Assembly (NCBI GenBank): GCA_020086605.1
Contig: JACBWW010000008.1
Coordinates: 22,779,959 to 22,843,958 of the forward strand
DNA length: 64,000 nucleotides
Origin: Lanius collurio
Lineage: Eukaryota > Chordata > Aves > Passeriformes > Laniidae
Reading direction: 5' to 3'
Shown here: one piece after another, positions 26,493-38,200 of the stretch
Numbering within the stretch: the first letter of the stretch is position 1
Layout: every line of letters starts with the position of its first letter
Program-made: the position numbers and the translations under genes
The notes under the pieces: model-generated
Database searches by the model: none
What the model was told of the DNA's origin: nothing
The model's input: the letters and a program-made list of their open reading frames with translations, nothing else

Positions 26493-27071
26493 ATGAACGA
26501 ACTATTTTTTTGATGCAGTTGAACCAAAGGCTTTTATGTCAAGAATATTTGGTGATTCGCTCAAAAGGTAGACTCAGAGAAGTAGCACAGACATCTGCAT
26601 GTTTGAGATGAGAGCAGGGGAAGCCTTTGAAGGTTTTGTACTTATTGCTGGCACATGAAATACCTTTATTTAGTTCATTGTTGTATCTTATAATCAAAAT
26701 GCAAGCTGGATCAAAGGGGATGGAATTTATTGCCAGTGTGAACTTTTTTTTTTTTTTTAAAGTCACTGCAGCAGACCTTGATGGACATAAGACAATCTGT
26801 TGCGTGATCTTCATGGGGAATGCTATTTATGGAATACTAACTCATATCAAAGTCCTTAATTGCTCATTCAAGCCTAATGATTCAATGAACAGTTAGACAC
26901 ACAAGCATTTACTGGAAGCACTTGGGTCATATGCACAAATAGTGACATTTCTGGAGAAGCCTTGTGGATGAATGGATAGGATATGCAAAGTAGTGTGTAA
27001 CTGTTCTAACAAAATGAATAGTATGGTTTGCTTGTATGTCCTAAATTCATTTCTTTTTATTTCTCTCTAAG

Positions 27072-27080
27072 TTATTTATT
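27072..27080 (+). promoter_or_regulatory. AU-rich element nonamer in FGF10 3' UTR
   Basis: TTATTTATT on the sense strand is the classic AU-rich-element nonamer, in a locally T-rich context about 580 bases after the stop codon. Such elements recruit TTP or ELAVL-type proteins and shorten mRNA life. One copy in AT-rich DNA can arise by chance. Confidence 0.35.
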
Positions 27081-27608
27081 TAATAGGATGTTAAATATCT
27101 TTTTTATTTGAAATGTTTCCTCATTTTCTTCTTTCTTATTTTCCCTTTTTCCTAGTACTTCACACAGAGGTTGGTAGATTTAAATGTCAAAACCTCAGAA
27201 GTACTCAGAGAATAGGTATTAGACAAGGCTTTAAAGGCAGAATTTAGAGTGTATAATCCATTTTTTTCCTGAACTGTCTTGCACTTAAGGAAAAGACCAA
27301 ACAAGCAGTGCTTGGATTTATGGTATTGGGTATCTTTATATTGGAGAAATATTTGTACTTATCAGCACTCAAGAACAAACTTCAAGAAATACTTTGTTCA
27401 AAGGGTCTTTCTAGTGTTTTGAAATTGAGAGAAGGGGCCACATCTGTACTTGGGTGCCACTGCATCTGTGTGTATATTCATCTGACTTTGATTTCAGTTT
27501 AGAGCTAGGATCTAACACACTGCAGTCAGTGTGATATTCTGCAGCACGCGTTGGGCTGGAACCCTGATGTGACAGCCCTGTTGATATCACTGAGATTGCA
27601 AGTGGTAA

Positions 27609-27614
27609 AATAAA
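27609..27614 (+). terminator. Candidate poly(A) signal, FGF10
   Basis: Canonical AATAAA about 1.1 kb after the FGF10 stop. A GTGTGT-rich segment within 20 bases downstream resembles a GU-rich cleavage-stimulation element. It is the best proximal candidate by context. Confidence 0.35.
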
Positions 27615-28202
27615 ACTCTAGTGTGTAATTCGTAAGTGTAACATTTGGCCTCTGAAAGGTAAGCAATAAGGCAACACAGTCCTGCACTCCTTATTCAGTT
27701 AATACTCTCATTCAACCCATTTTCTGTTGGTACCAACTTGTAGAACCACAGGCATATAATGGGAGCAATATCTAACTAAGGGCTGCAAGACAGGAGATCC
27801 AAAATCATGCTCGTGCGTTTTTCAGAGATTATTACTCACATGTATATTATATATGAGAGCCAACTGAAAAGCTGTGCTGGTTTCCAGCTTTAGCATGCCT
27901 TTCATAACCATCACAGTAACTGAAGGCTCAAAATACATAATATCCAGCACATTTTTATGAAGTGTTACTCGTCCCATGGCTTAACTTGAGCAACTGCCGT
28001 ATAGTAAAGTTAAGCATAATATGAAGTCTGTTCAATTAAAGGTACATAAGGTTTGTTTTATATTTTGCTTTACTCAGTAATTTTAGAGAGCTCTGGATAG
28101 CTCACCAGTGTAACCATATTGAGATTCATTTTGTTAGAGCAGATAAATAGAAAACAATACATCAAACAATTTGTACCACTGTCTTCACATTGTATTCCAC
28201 TA

Positions 28203-28208
28203 AATAAA
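28203..28208 (+). terminator. Candidate distal poly(A) signal, FGF10
   Basis: Canonical AATAAA, part of an overlapping TAAATAAATAAG run, about 1.7 kb after the stop, followed by a GTGTCTTT stretch. Long FGF10 3' UTRs are known in mammals, so a distal site is plausible. Confidence 0.3.
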
Positions 28209-28220
28209 TAAGCCTTTGCA

Positions 28221-30565
28221 GTGTCTTTAGTAAGAAACAAAAGTAGTATAATATTATTTTGTTTTAAATACTTTAACTGATAACTATAAGATTATATTGA
28301 TGCTGCAGTTTATCTTCAATATTTCTTGTTGTGAAAAAGTTGGTTTTATTTTTATTGTTTGGAGACTGTATTTTGGTACAAACGAGAGCCTTGCTTAATG
28401 TGTCTTTTTGAGAATGTTTAACCTCTATAAAGGCTGGTGTTGTTGGAATCTTCTATAACTTATTTAAGTCAATGTTTAACCAGCACTTCAATCTTAATCT
28501 GTTATTTAAATATTAGCTGTTGTTTTTTTGTTTTTTGGGGTTTTTTTTTAAGAAGCAAAAAAAAGCTTTCCCATAAAATACAGAATGGTCAGATTATATT
28601 TCCTGTCCTTACATAAAGTCAGCTGTTTTAAAACTAGGAATTCATTGAGAGACAAGATATTTTTAGTTGATAGCTGATGTTGTATTTCATGGTACTTTAT
28701 CTCCAGTTTTCTTCTTCACAAATGACATTTTTCTAGAAAGAGAAATAAGAACTTCAGATTCTAACTGTAATTGCAGCTCACAGCAAAACTTAACTACCAT
28801 GATAAAAGTGAGTTTTTGTTGTTTAAATTTGTAATCAGTAATCAAAACTGACAAGACATAATGGACCACCCATACTGAACCTTCAGTATGAGTTTGGACG
28901 AATGCAGTATTGAATGACCACTTAAAGAACATTTAGGGTACAAATGAAATTCTCTTCTTACAGAATTACCTAGATGACTTGGTCAGGGGAGAATTATGCA
29001 TAAATATTATCGTAGTATTCAAAACACCATGCTGCTCAAATGACAAGATCAGGAAATATCACTATCCCAAAGTGAGCCAGGAGCCATTTGTGACATGAAT
29101 AGTGGTTTCTGAAAATTCACCAAAATAAAAAGCCCTTGAAGGAATCAGTGATTCCTGTGTGTTTGGTATACTGTAACACCCACTGTAGTGGGAGCAAACT
29201 GCAGATATTAGAGTATCCCAGATCCTCTACCATAAGCTCTGTTTTCTGTCACCCTGAGCATAAGAGTCTCCTGAGTAAAAGGAAAACAGGGGGAGGGGTT
29301 TAGAAAATAAAAGGGATACCAAAATCACTGAGCAACAATGTATAGTATGTTATATTTAAATAAAAATAATAAAATGTGGGGATTAGAGAATAAAAGTATT
29401 GTCTTTGTTTGTTTTATTAACCTGAAATTGTACTGCACAATAAAAATAAAAAGAAAAAGATCTGTTGTACTACGGGCTGTGATTTCATGCTGTATACCCC
29501 CCAAACAAATATCATTTGAACATTTCTAAGTATTTTTAATATTTTTTTATGTGTGAGGCCACTGTCTCCACACTAATAACAGCCAAATGCTTCAGATTCT
29601 TCCTGTATTTGAATTCACCTAGTTTTATGTAGTGGAATAAAGCAATGAATTCAGAGGAATCATGTTTGATGAAAGACTAAAGGGGCTTAGGAAGAAGAGC
29701 ATGTACTAATATTTTTAAAGTAAACTTCAGATATGGAAAAATAGTTATATTTTGTATAAGAGTTTATTCAAGACATTTCAGGTTATGACATTCACTAAAG
29801 GTTAGCAAGCTGCAGAAGTAGGAGCACAACTTCGTAGTTCGTGCCCTTCCTGAAACTGGTTGTCTCTATTCCCACAAACAGGAACTCTTTCAAGGAGTCA
29901 TCTTGAAACTAATGTTCGAAAACAACCCTTGTTTTGAAGTATCAAGCATCATTATTTACTCCATTAAGTTAGACTGTGGGACAGAAATAATCTTCCTGAT
30001 TTCCTATTAAATTGGAGAAAGAAAAGTATAACGCATAACATACACTTTCTGCTCCAGCTAGTCAATGTGTCAATACTGATGGTATTTTTTAGAAAAAAAT
30101 CCTTGTCTGAAACAATTTCAGTGCAACTTCAAGGAAGGATGCAAAGAAAAGTTGTTTCCCATGGCATTTTTAGCAAAAAATGGAATAGGAAAAATTAATT
30201 GGTTTTCAACCTATAAATTATGATTTATAGTTATACCTCCTCTTATAAAATTTCATGTTTATATAGAAGCTTTCTTGGAATAAGTTTAGGATTTTCTAGT
30301 GAAGCACAGTGCATCTCTTACCTCATTGATGTATTTTCATGAGTTAATCCCAGAAAAAAAATTAAATGTCTTTCGTCCTCTACAGTAGTTTATAAAACTA
30401 TGCTCCTCCAAAAGACAAAATAAACAAACCATGACTAAATCTCAAGTAAATGATAAGGGAGTAGTGATTTCTGAGTTACTGGAGTACAAATGAAGAGAAT
30501 TTCCACTCCTGAAATTCCTCAGCAGTACTTTTAGTGATGCCATTTGTATGCTATTTGTTAATGCA
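28221..30565. other. Downstream flank of FGF10
   Basis: AT-rich DNA that may include the distal end of the FGF10 3' UTR. Bases 28321-28445 are less repetitive than their surroundings. No coding signal. A short stretch near 29660-29690 faintly resembles CR1 but is too short to call. Confidence 0.5.
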
Positions 30566-31200
30566 GAATAGAATCATAGAATGTTAAGGGTTGGAATGGA
30601 CTGTAAAGATCATCTAGTCCCAGCCACCCCTGCCATGGGCAGGGACACTAGACCAAGCTGCCCAAGGCTTTATCCAGCCTGGCCTTGAACACTTCCCCTA
30701 CTGGGGCAATCCACAACCTTTCTGGGCAACCTGTTCCACCACATTCATAGTAAAGAATTTTTTCCATACATCTAACCTAAATTTCCCCTCTTTCAGTTTA
30801 TACCCCTTGTTCCTTGCCCTATCACTGTAGTTCATGTCAAAGAGTCCCTCTCCATCTTCCCTGTAGGCCCCCTTTTTTATACTGGCAGGTTGCTATGAGA
30901 TCTCTACGCAGCCTTCTCATCTCCAGGCTGAACAGCCCCAACTTGCTCAGCCCATCTTTCTAGAGGAGGTGCTCCAGTGCTGTTGTCAGCTTTGAGACCT
31001 CCTCTGGACTTGATCCAACAGTTCCATGTCCCTGTTATGCTGGGGACACCAGGGCTGGATGCAGTGCTCCTGGTAGCGTCTCACCAGATCAGACCAGAGG
31101 AGCAGAATCCACTCCCTTGACCTGCTGGCTTCATTCCTTTGGATGCAGCCCAGCATCCCACTGGCTTTGTGGATTGTGAGTGCACATTGTGGGCTCATTC
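30566..31200 (-). mobile_element. CR1 LINE, 5'-truncated copy with 3' end
   Basis: The left edge is the CR1 3' terminus in reverse complement ('agaatcatagaatgttaagg' then 'gttggaatgg'). The minus strand then reads into the end of CR1 ORF2. The frame at 31198-30986 reads GMLGCIQRNEASRSREWILL, then LVRRYQEHCIQPW, and MELLDQVQRRSQS. This corresponds to the CR1 region just after the polymerase domain. About 635 bp survive; the palm domain, endonuclease and ORF1 are absent. Frameshifts follow, so the copy is dead. Confidence 0.9.
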
Positions 31201-33140
31201 AGGGAGAGGAATGAAAAGTTGGTATCTCTGCTCCATTATTTACATGGTGCCCAGATAATTTCTATACTTTCCTTCATTAGAAATACTCTTGAAGTTTCAC
31301 TTGCCCGTGTTTTCAAAAATGTACGTCACTCTTTCACTGCTATGTGCAGTGTATTTCCTGGCCAGTTGTGGTCATCTACTATGATTTCTTCCTTCTTTTA
31401 CATGTAACAACAAGATTCCTAAATAGTTCACTGAGGGAACTTGCGCTACTGATGTCTGCAGTACATTGTCATTAATATCACAAACAGAAGGCTCTAATTT
31501 TTGGTTCCATATAGAACATGACATAGAGAGCCTGTGACCCTGTAGTGTTTTGATAACCCTTTTCTCCCCTGAAACTTCACATACACTTACTAGTAAACAT
31601 GCAAATTAGTCTCAAACGTTAAGTATGCATTGAGGGTAACTTGGTAATTTTAACAGCCACCATGCACAAGGTATGTTGCAAATGAAAATATATTTTTCAC
31701 CTTCCTTCCTTTTCCATGGTTCACTCAGGGAAAAGATATGACATCATTACTATTATCATAGTTATTGTTGCAATAGTTGTTATTACTATTATTACTACTA
31801 CTACTACAATCTTCATTGCTCTTATTAATTGGTAGCCAATAAATGACCTGTTGTGGTCTTTGAATCTTGCTTCAGTGATGAAATAGGGTAGACATATCAG
31901 CAGTCTTGTAAAAGAAGGATTGGTCTCTCTTCCTTATGGTCAGCCAATTCAACTTACTGAGTGCTACTGATATAACATGCAGTTTGTGCTCACTTGAATA
32001 TAACTTAAGCTGTAAGATTCCAGCTTTGGAAGAAGAGATATGGCTCTGTTTATCAAGTTAAATGAGTACTGTATCCCTTGCCTGACAGAGGCGGATAAGA
32101 TCTAATCCATTTATTTATTTAACTGATTACTTCTTAAATGCTGTGAAGTGAACGATTCAGTGTGAGAGAAAAGTCTTTCTGATAGCCATAATTATTACAT
32201 TTCTGTGGTAAGTGGGAGATGCAGTGGGAAGGTACACTGTCAGAATTGTTAAAGTGCTTTAATGCAAAATCCTGCAGCAAGGTTCAGCCTATGTTCACAC
32301 TGAAAGGCACCATCAAATTGCAGATAAATGCCTGGGCCTTGAGACAGAGGAATACAGAAGCTCTGATTGGCCCTGTACTTCCCTGACTGCTCTAGTGTCT
32401 TAACCATTCTCCACCTCAAAGTCACAACAAACTTGAATCTCATTACATTTACAGATGCAGAATGTGAAGGCAATTGTACTGACAGTCAAAGTGACAGCAA
32501 CCAAGTTTATATCACCTGCAGCAATCTTTTGTTTCTTCCCCCCAATCTATAACATTTAACATTTTCCTTGGACTTTTGTCAGAGGCCTCACACACAGTTT
32601 TTCCTCATTGCAGATGAAATGCAATACAGCATGAGGTTTCTAACAATACATCCTATGTTTACCAACTCAGGATGAAAACTGACATGAAAAAACATCAGAT
32701 GAAGACTCTCAGGTAGGACCTTGCAAACAAGCTATTGCTGAAAACTGCTTCTGGTACACAGAACTGGATGTAAAAGCAGACCAGTCCTCAGCACTCATGT
32801 GACAGGCATTATGCCTGGTGTTAAGACTTACTTGTATTAGATTTTCCTCAAACTTGTAATCTATTTTGATATGAAGGATGCCAATAAGATTCTGACAGTC
32901 ATATGAGCTTGTTCACTGAGGATGTTTAATACTAGACACAAGGTTTTGGCCCAAGAAATACTTGAGCTTCTTAGTGCTGGACTTTGGAAGTGTTCATTAA
33001 GGAAATATCATAAAATTTCTCCATTCTTCTGCTAATCCCTCTGGCTATAATTCTGTGCTCTCTCTTGAAGACAAAACATCTTAGAATAAAATTTTTTGCC
33101 TCTGAACTAATGAGACCTGGGCTTGACAGATGATCTACTC
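31201..33140. other. Intergenic, unassigned
   Basis: AT-rich intergenic DNA with one trinucleotide tract near 31.75-31.81 kb. Otherwise I see nothing I can name. Confidence 0.55.
31745..31806. repeat. Imperfect TTA/CTA trinucleotide microsatellite
   Basis: Bases alternate in units of three (ATTACTATTATTACTACTACTACTA-type pattern, with interruptions). The purest part is at about 31783-31806. Confidence 0.75.
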
Positions 33141-33224
33141 AGCAGAAAAAAAAGTTGTGGGATAGTTGCACCCAAAGTGCTGCGGAGAGCAATTGTCCAT
33201 ATTGGGACTGCCGCATTTTGGCAC

Positions 33225-33950
33225 CTCTGTCAGTGACATGGACAGAGGGATTGAGGGCACCCTCAGCAAGTTTGCTGATGACACTGAGCTGTGTGAGGCT
33301 GTTGACACAGGGGAGGGAAGGAATGGCATCCACAGAGACCTGGACAGGCTGAGAGGTGGGACCATACAAACATGGAGTTCAGCAAGGCCAAGTGCAAGGT
33401 CCTTCACCAGGGTCAGGGCAATTCCAAGCACAAGTGCAGAATGGGCAGAGAATGGATCAAGACTAGCCCAAGAGAAAAAGTCTTGGGCATGGTTGTTATC
33501 AAAAAGCGTAACACATCAGGAAAACACCTGCTTGCAACCCAGAAAGCCAACCACATGCTGGGTTTTATAAAGAATCCTGACCAGCAGGTCGAGGAAGATG
33601 ATTCTCCCCATTTACACTGCTCTCATGAGATACCACCTGGATACTCTGTCCAGCTCTGGGGTCCAAAACACAAGAAATATGTGGTTCTGCTGAAGAAGAT
33701 CCAGAGGATAGCCACTAAGCTGATCACAAAGATGAAACACCTCTACTGTTAAGACAGGATGAGAGACCTGGGGTTGTTTTGCCTGGAGAAGAGGACACTC
33801 TAGGGAGACCTCATTGCTGCCTTCCAGTACCTGAAGGGTGCTTACAAGAAGGCTGGAGAGGGACTTTTCACAAGGAGGAAGTATGAAAAGTTGAATTAAG
33901 TTGAAAGAGGATAGGTTTGGATAAGTTATTAGAAATTTATAACTCTACAG
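33225..33950 (+). mobile_element. CR1 LINE fragment with reverse transcriptase motif
   Basis: Plus-strand reading gives MDRGIEGTLSKFADDTELCE, then GIHRDLDRL. This includes FADD, the catalytic aspartate pair of the CR1 reverse transcriptase palm. Further frames give EFSKAKCKVLHQGQG, GKHLLATQKANHMLGFIKN and LLKKIQRIATKLITKM, the order expected for CR1 ORF2 after the palm, but spread over several reading frames. It ends near 33950 inside ORF2 or its 3' region, without the usual CR1 terminus, so both ends are missing. It could be an older insertion later trimmed by deletion. Confidence 0.88.
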
Positions 33951-35040
33951 ATTGAGATCTCAAAAACCACAATGACCACCACATGAGATCATTTCCATAT
34001 CACAATGTACCTGTATCATCATCTGATTTTGTGGTAGAACCTCAAAACTACTGAGGAAATATTAGATTAAATTACTTCTTCAAATATGTTGAGACCAGTC
34101 AAAACTGGCATTGATTTTTGATGCACATTGAGCTGGCTGTTTTGGTAGGTTGATAAGTAAAATATCCCTATTTTAAGCACAGGTAATCTAAGAATAAAAT
34201 TATCAAACTGAAGTAAGGGAAATTTAAGTTAAAGTATTTGGAAAAACCTTGTTAACACGAAGCTCTGAAGTAAACTGATTAGGATAATTGTACAACTTAC
34301 TGAGTTTTAGGCACATTGAGAGCTGTCAGGAATGGTTTACCTTGCTGATTCTGCCACAGAGAGGAGCATGGAGTAGATGTCTTCCAAAGTTCCTTTTAGC
34401 AATATTTTGTATGATCCAATTAACCATCTACTGAACCTATATAAAACACAAGACAATTAGCTGCAGGCATAACTTCCAGTTACTACCAACAATTTCAAAC
34501 TCAAGCCAGTAATGTGTAGAGATCCTCTTAAAATTATCCAGAGCCATAGAGTTGCCCAAATCCTTCACACAAGCGTGTTGCAACATAAAAGAAACATTAG
34601 TAGTTAAAATCTTTCTAAGTAAAAGAAATCAGAGTGACTAAAAGCAGCCAAAGAACAAGGTTTTTCAACAGGGCACACACTTGGGGAAATGTCGGCAAGC
34701 TGGTGTTTGGTCCCACCTTACCAACCTTTGTAGAGAGATGCAATCTGCATCTGACTCAAGCTTCCATTGCAGGAGACAAACTGACACAAGCAGTTACAAC
34801 ACAAAAAGGTCCGTGTCCACCTCCTTTCAACACTCAGTAACTTGCACAGAAACCAGAAAATAGTTTTCACAGATAATTGCTATATTTTTCAGTGGTTCTT
34901 GCAAGAGCAGTGAATAAAACCCTTCATTAACCCACTCCCCCTCAAAATGCAGGTCCTAATAGGAGTTGACTTATGGATATTGTTCAAGAAAATTGACTTA
35001 TTTCAGCTTTAACTAGCAGTACTATGAATAAACCTGTAAA
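33951..35040. other. Intergenic, unassigned
   Basis: AT-rich DNA between two CR1 fragments. No gene or named element is recognised. Confidence 0.5.
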
Positions 35041-35290
35041 TAGAATCGCAGAACAACAAAATGGTTCAAGTTGGGAGGGAGCTTAAAGATCAGCTAATTC
35101 TCACCCTCCCTGTCATGAGAAATGAGAAAAGACCCTTCCAGCTAGACCAGATTGCTGAATGTCCTGTCCAGCTTGGCCTTCAACAGTTCCAGAGATGGGT
35201 CACCTACACCTTCTCTGGAAAACCTGTTCCAGTGCCTCACCACACTCACAATGAAGATTTTTTCCACAAATTTTTCATATTTAATGTAAG
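35041..35290 (-). mobile_element. CR1 LINE 3'-end fragment
   Basis: The + strand begins with 'tagaatcgcagaacaac' then 'ggttcaagttgggaggga', the CR1 3' terminus in reverse complement. It continues through 'ctgtccagcttggccttcaa' and 'cctgttccagtgcctcacca', blocks typical of the end of CR1. About 250 bp, moderately diverged. Confidence 0.85.
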
Positions 35291-38200
35291 TTTTGATTTG
35301 ATGGCATCTTACTAATTTGTAGTGTTCGTTTCATGTTTGTTTTCTGTTGTTAATTTTAAACAGAGTGTGGTAGTTATCAAATAACAGACTGACCCTGCAT
35401 TATATATTTTTATATATATATATATTTTTTTACTGGGAACAGCTCAGCCACTTACAGTTTCTTCTGACTGTATCCCCATCTTATATACAGGGTGAAAAGG
35501 ACTGTTCTAGGGGAAGGAGAGAAAATACACAATGGTCATGACTACTCTGTTGCTGCTTGGACTCTGCAAGTACGGCAAGGATTCTGCATAAATAAAATAC
35601 AGGGAGAAGAGGGAATAATTATTCTTCCAGTTAATTGTAGTAGTAAGAGATATGGATATATCATGAAATATATTATTCTGCATTCTAAATTTCATATTCT
35701 TAAATTAATTCTATGTTTCTATATATAACATGTAATAATGTGTTAATATTTATATCCCAGTTATAAATAGCACACACAAGCACAGATACTTGTACCATTG
35801 GTAATTTCCTGCCAAACTCATTTTGTTGTTTTCATTTTTTTAGCTCTGGAGTAAAACTGATGTTATTCACTGCTGTTGCTTCTACAACTCAGGTAGGAAG
35901 TTTGCTTAATCAGCAGCCTTCAGAGATAATGCCCATCTCTAAAGTCCATCTGACAGTCGTGTACCTCAAAATCATAAACTCATTTCCCTATTTGGCAGCT
36001 ATCATGCTGTTCATCACAAAAGTACAATTGTTAGCTACAGCTGCTCCTGTTACCAAAACTCCATTTGTTTAGATGCCAAAAAATAAAAGATAATACACAT
36101 TAATGATCCAGTATGATTACTTATCTCTTGTTTGATATGGTGGGGGATGATAGAGAAGAGTAAGTAAATGAGAGTGTCATCATTAAAGTATTATTATGCA
36201 TACTTCTAAGATATATTTTAAGGAGGTTAGGCAGATGGTCTTTAGTAAAGAGATAGAATTCAAGGAGTAATTTATTAGAAAATAAAGTAAAAATTATACA
36301 GGTTTTCAGTTGGAGGATTTTGTTTTCTTAGTCCAAAGGGAGGAACATGAACAAAACCCCTGCAGACATACCAAAGGCAGAAGCATCAATCACAGCTAAT
36401 ATCTCAAGACCATGTAAGTCACGTAAGACCTATCAGGGAAAATCCTCTTCTTTATGGGTGGGCAAAGATAGAAAGACAATTATTGAGTGCCAAGCCCTGT
36501 GACAGAAGAAAGATTTGAGCAGCTGTGTCCTTAATACTCATAATAAGGGGACTCTGGCATCTTAGCCAAATAGCAATAGGGCATACTCCGTGAAGTATAT
36601 CACCGTGATGATATTTCAGAACACAGCACATCTTTTTTACTCAAAGGTTTAAGGAAGAAAATAGAAGTAAATTGATATTTACCCATTTGAAATATAGTAT
36701 CTAAACAAGACTCCATTATTTTAACACAGTAAACAAAATTAGGGAGAAAAACATAGTAATTGTCTATTGTGCTTTGGAAGAAAATACTGCATGTATTCCA
36801 GAGAAGCAGAACATGAACATTGCCAATGCACTGTAATGACCAAAAAAAATGCTCAGTGTTTTTAAGAAGTGACAGGATCATCTATGTCAACAAAGAGCTG
36901 CAGAAAAGAGAGAGTGGATAAATCTAGAGACACACAAAACTTTCACTGAAAATATTTTACCTCAAGTTATTTCTTATTTAAGAAAATTGCTAGCTCAGAG
37001 CTATAATACATGAGAATAACAGGGATTGTAACAACACTGTAGAGCCAAATTAGATCTTTAATCTTTACTTAAAATGTATGCCCTGAGCACAGAAAGATGA
37101 TATATGGAGTTTTATGAATAGGAGTTCACTGCAAAAAACTGCTAGGCCAGGACAGGCATCGTATCATGAAAGCAAGAGAAAAATTTAAATGTGACTAGAT
37201 GAGGAACACAGCAGGGATAATAAGTAGGATTTGGAAGAATGAGTTAAATTAAGTTTGCAGAACCTCACCACAAAGTTTCAGTTTAAGTTTTGGGCAATGT
37301 CTGGGCCCTAGGGAGAAGTTGAAATTTTCTTCAAAATCAATCCTAGAAGCAAGCTGCTATTGGCTTATAATATTAAATTAAATGTGATTTTTGTTTGTTT
37401 CAAGCCCTCACACACTGTCCACGTTGTAAACATTTTCTTGGTAACATTATTGTGTTTTGCATAAATATGGAGAATTTTCTTAACTTGAGCCAGATTACAT
37501 TTTAAACAAGCACCATGTAACAAGGATGGCCCTAATTAAACAGAGGACTGCTGGCAGTACTATTGCAATACATAGAAATCTTGTGCCATTTCCTGTCCTT
37601 TTTTTATTGAGCATGAAATCCACAACAGATTTCCTGCCACCTAGGTAGAACTGAACAAGACACTCTCACTCTTAGTCTTCCCAGCAAATGCATAAGCCAG
37701 TACTGTACAAAGTCACAGCATTGGCTGTGGGTCTGGGCAGCAATCTGTGCTTACCTAGGTACATCACAGAGCCTGTGCCTATCCAGGTGCTTCCACAGGG
37801 AACATTCAGAGAGTTTAGCACACATGCTAAACCAGATCTCTTATAATGAACACACTTAGAAAATCCAGGGACTTTCTGAGGGAAGAAGTTCTTCACTTTG
37901 GTGGCTGTTGCCACACAACATCAGACTTACTTTTTGGAAGAATGGGAACTTAAACCAACAGTGGAAGCAGTTAGCAAGGTGCAAACAGGGAAAATAGATC
38001 TGATGTAGTCAGTGTTTTGTATGACATGTTCAGGCCTCACTCTGCTCTAAATAGTGCTTCCTAGAAAGACCAGTATAAGCAAGATAAGCATAAAAATCAG
38101 AAACAAATAATGAAGTCAAGACAAGACAGAAGAGTTGAAGTAGAAAATGCAAGAAGCTGGCTGCACAGTGGGCTGGGTTTGTGCAATTATCTGTACTTTA

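Larger units (their letters stand above)
26493..28220 (+). other. FGF10: FGF10 3' untranslated region (end uncertain)
   Basis: Sequence after the TAG stop is AT-rich with no coding signal. Candidate poly(A) signals AATAAA lie at 27609-27614, followed closely by a GTGTGT-containing stretch, and at 28203-28208. Further AATAAA sites lie at 29308-29313 and nearby. An AU-rich nonamer at 27072-27080 would suit a tightly regulated signalling mRNA. Which site is used cannot be settled from sequence alone, and the UTR may extend to about 28.5 or 29.3 kb. Confidence 0.55.

Noticed and set aside
26539..26896. Overlapping open frames just after the FGF10 stop
   Set aside because: They sit in the 3' UTR, include a poly-T/poly-F stretch and show no recognised protein similarity.
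29650..29700. Possible CR1 relic ('gatgaaagactaaaggggct')
   Set aside because: Only about 25 bases resemble CR1 and the flanks do not continue the match.
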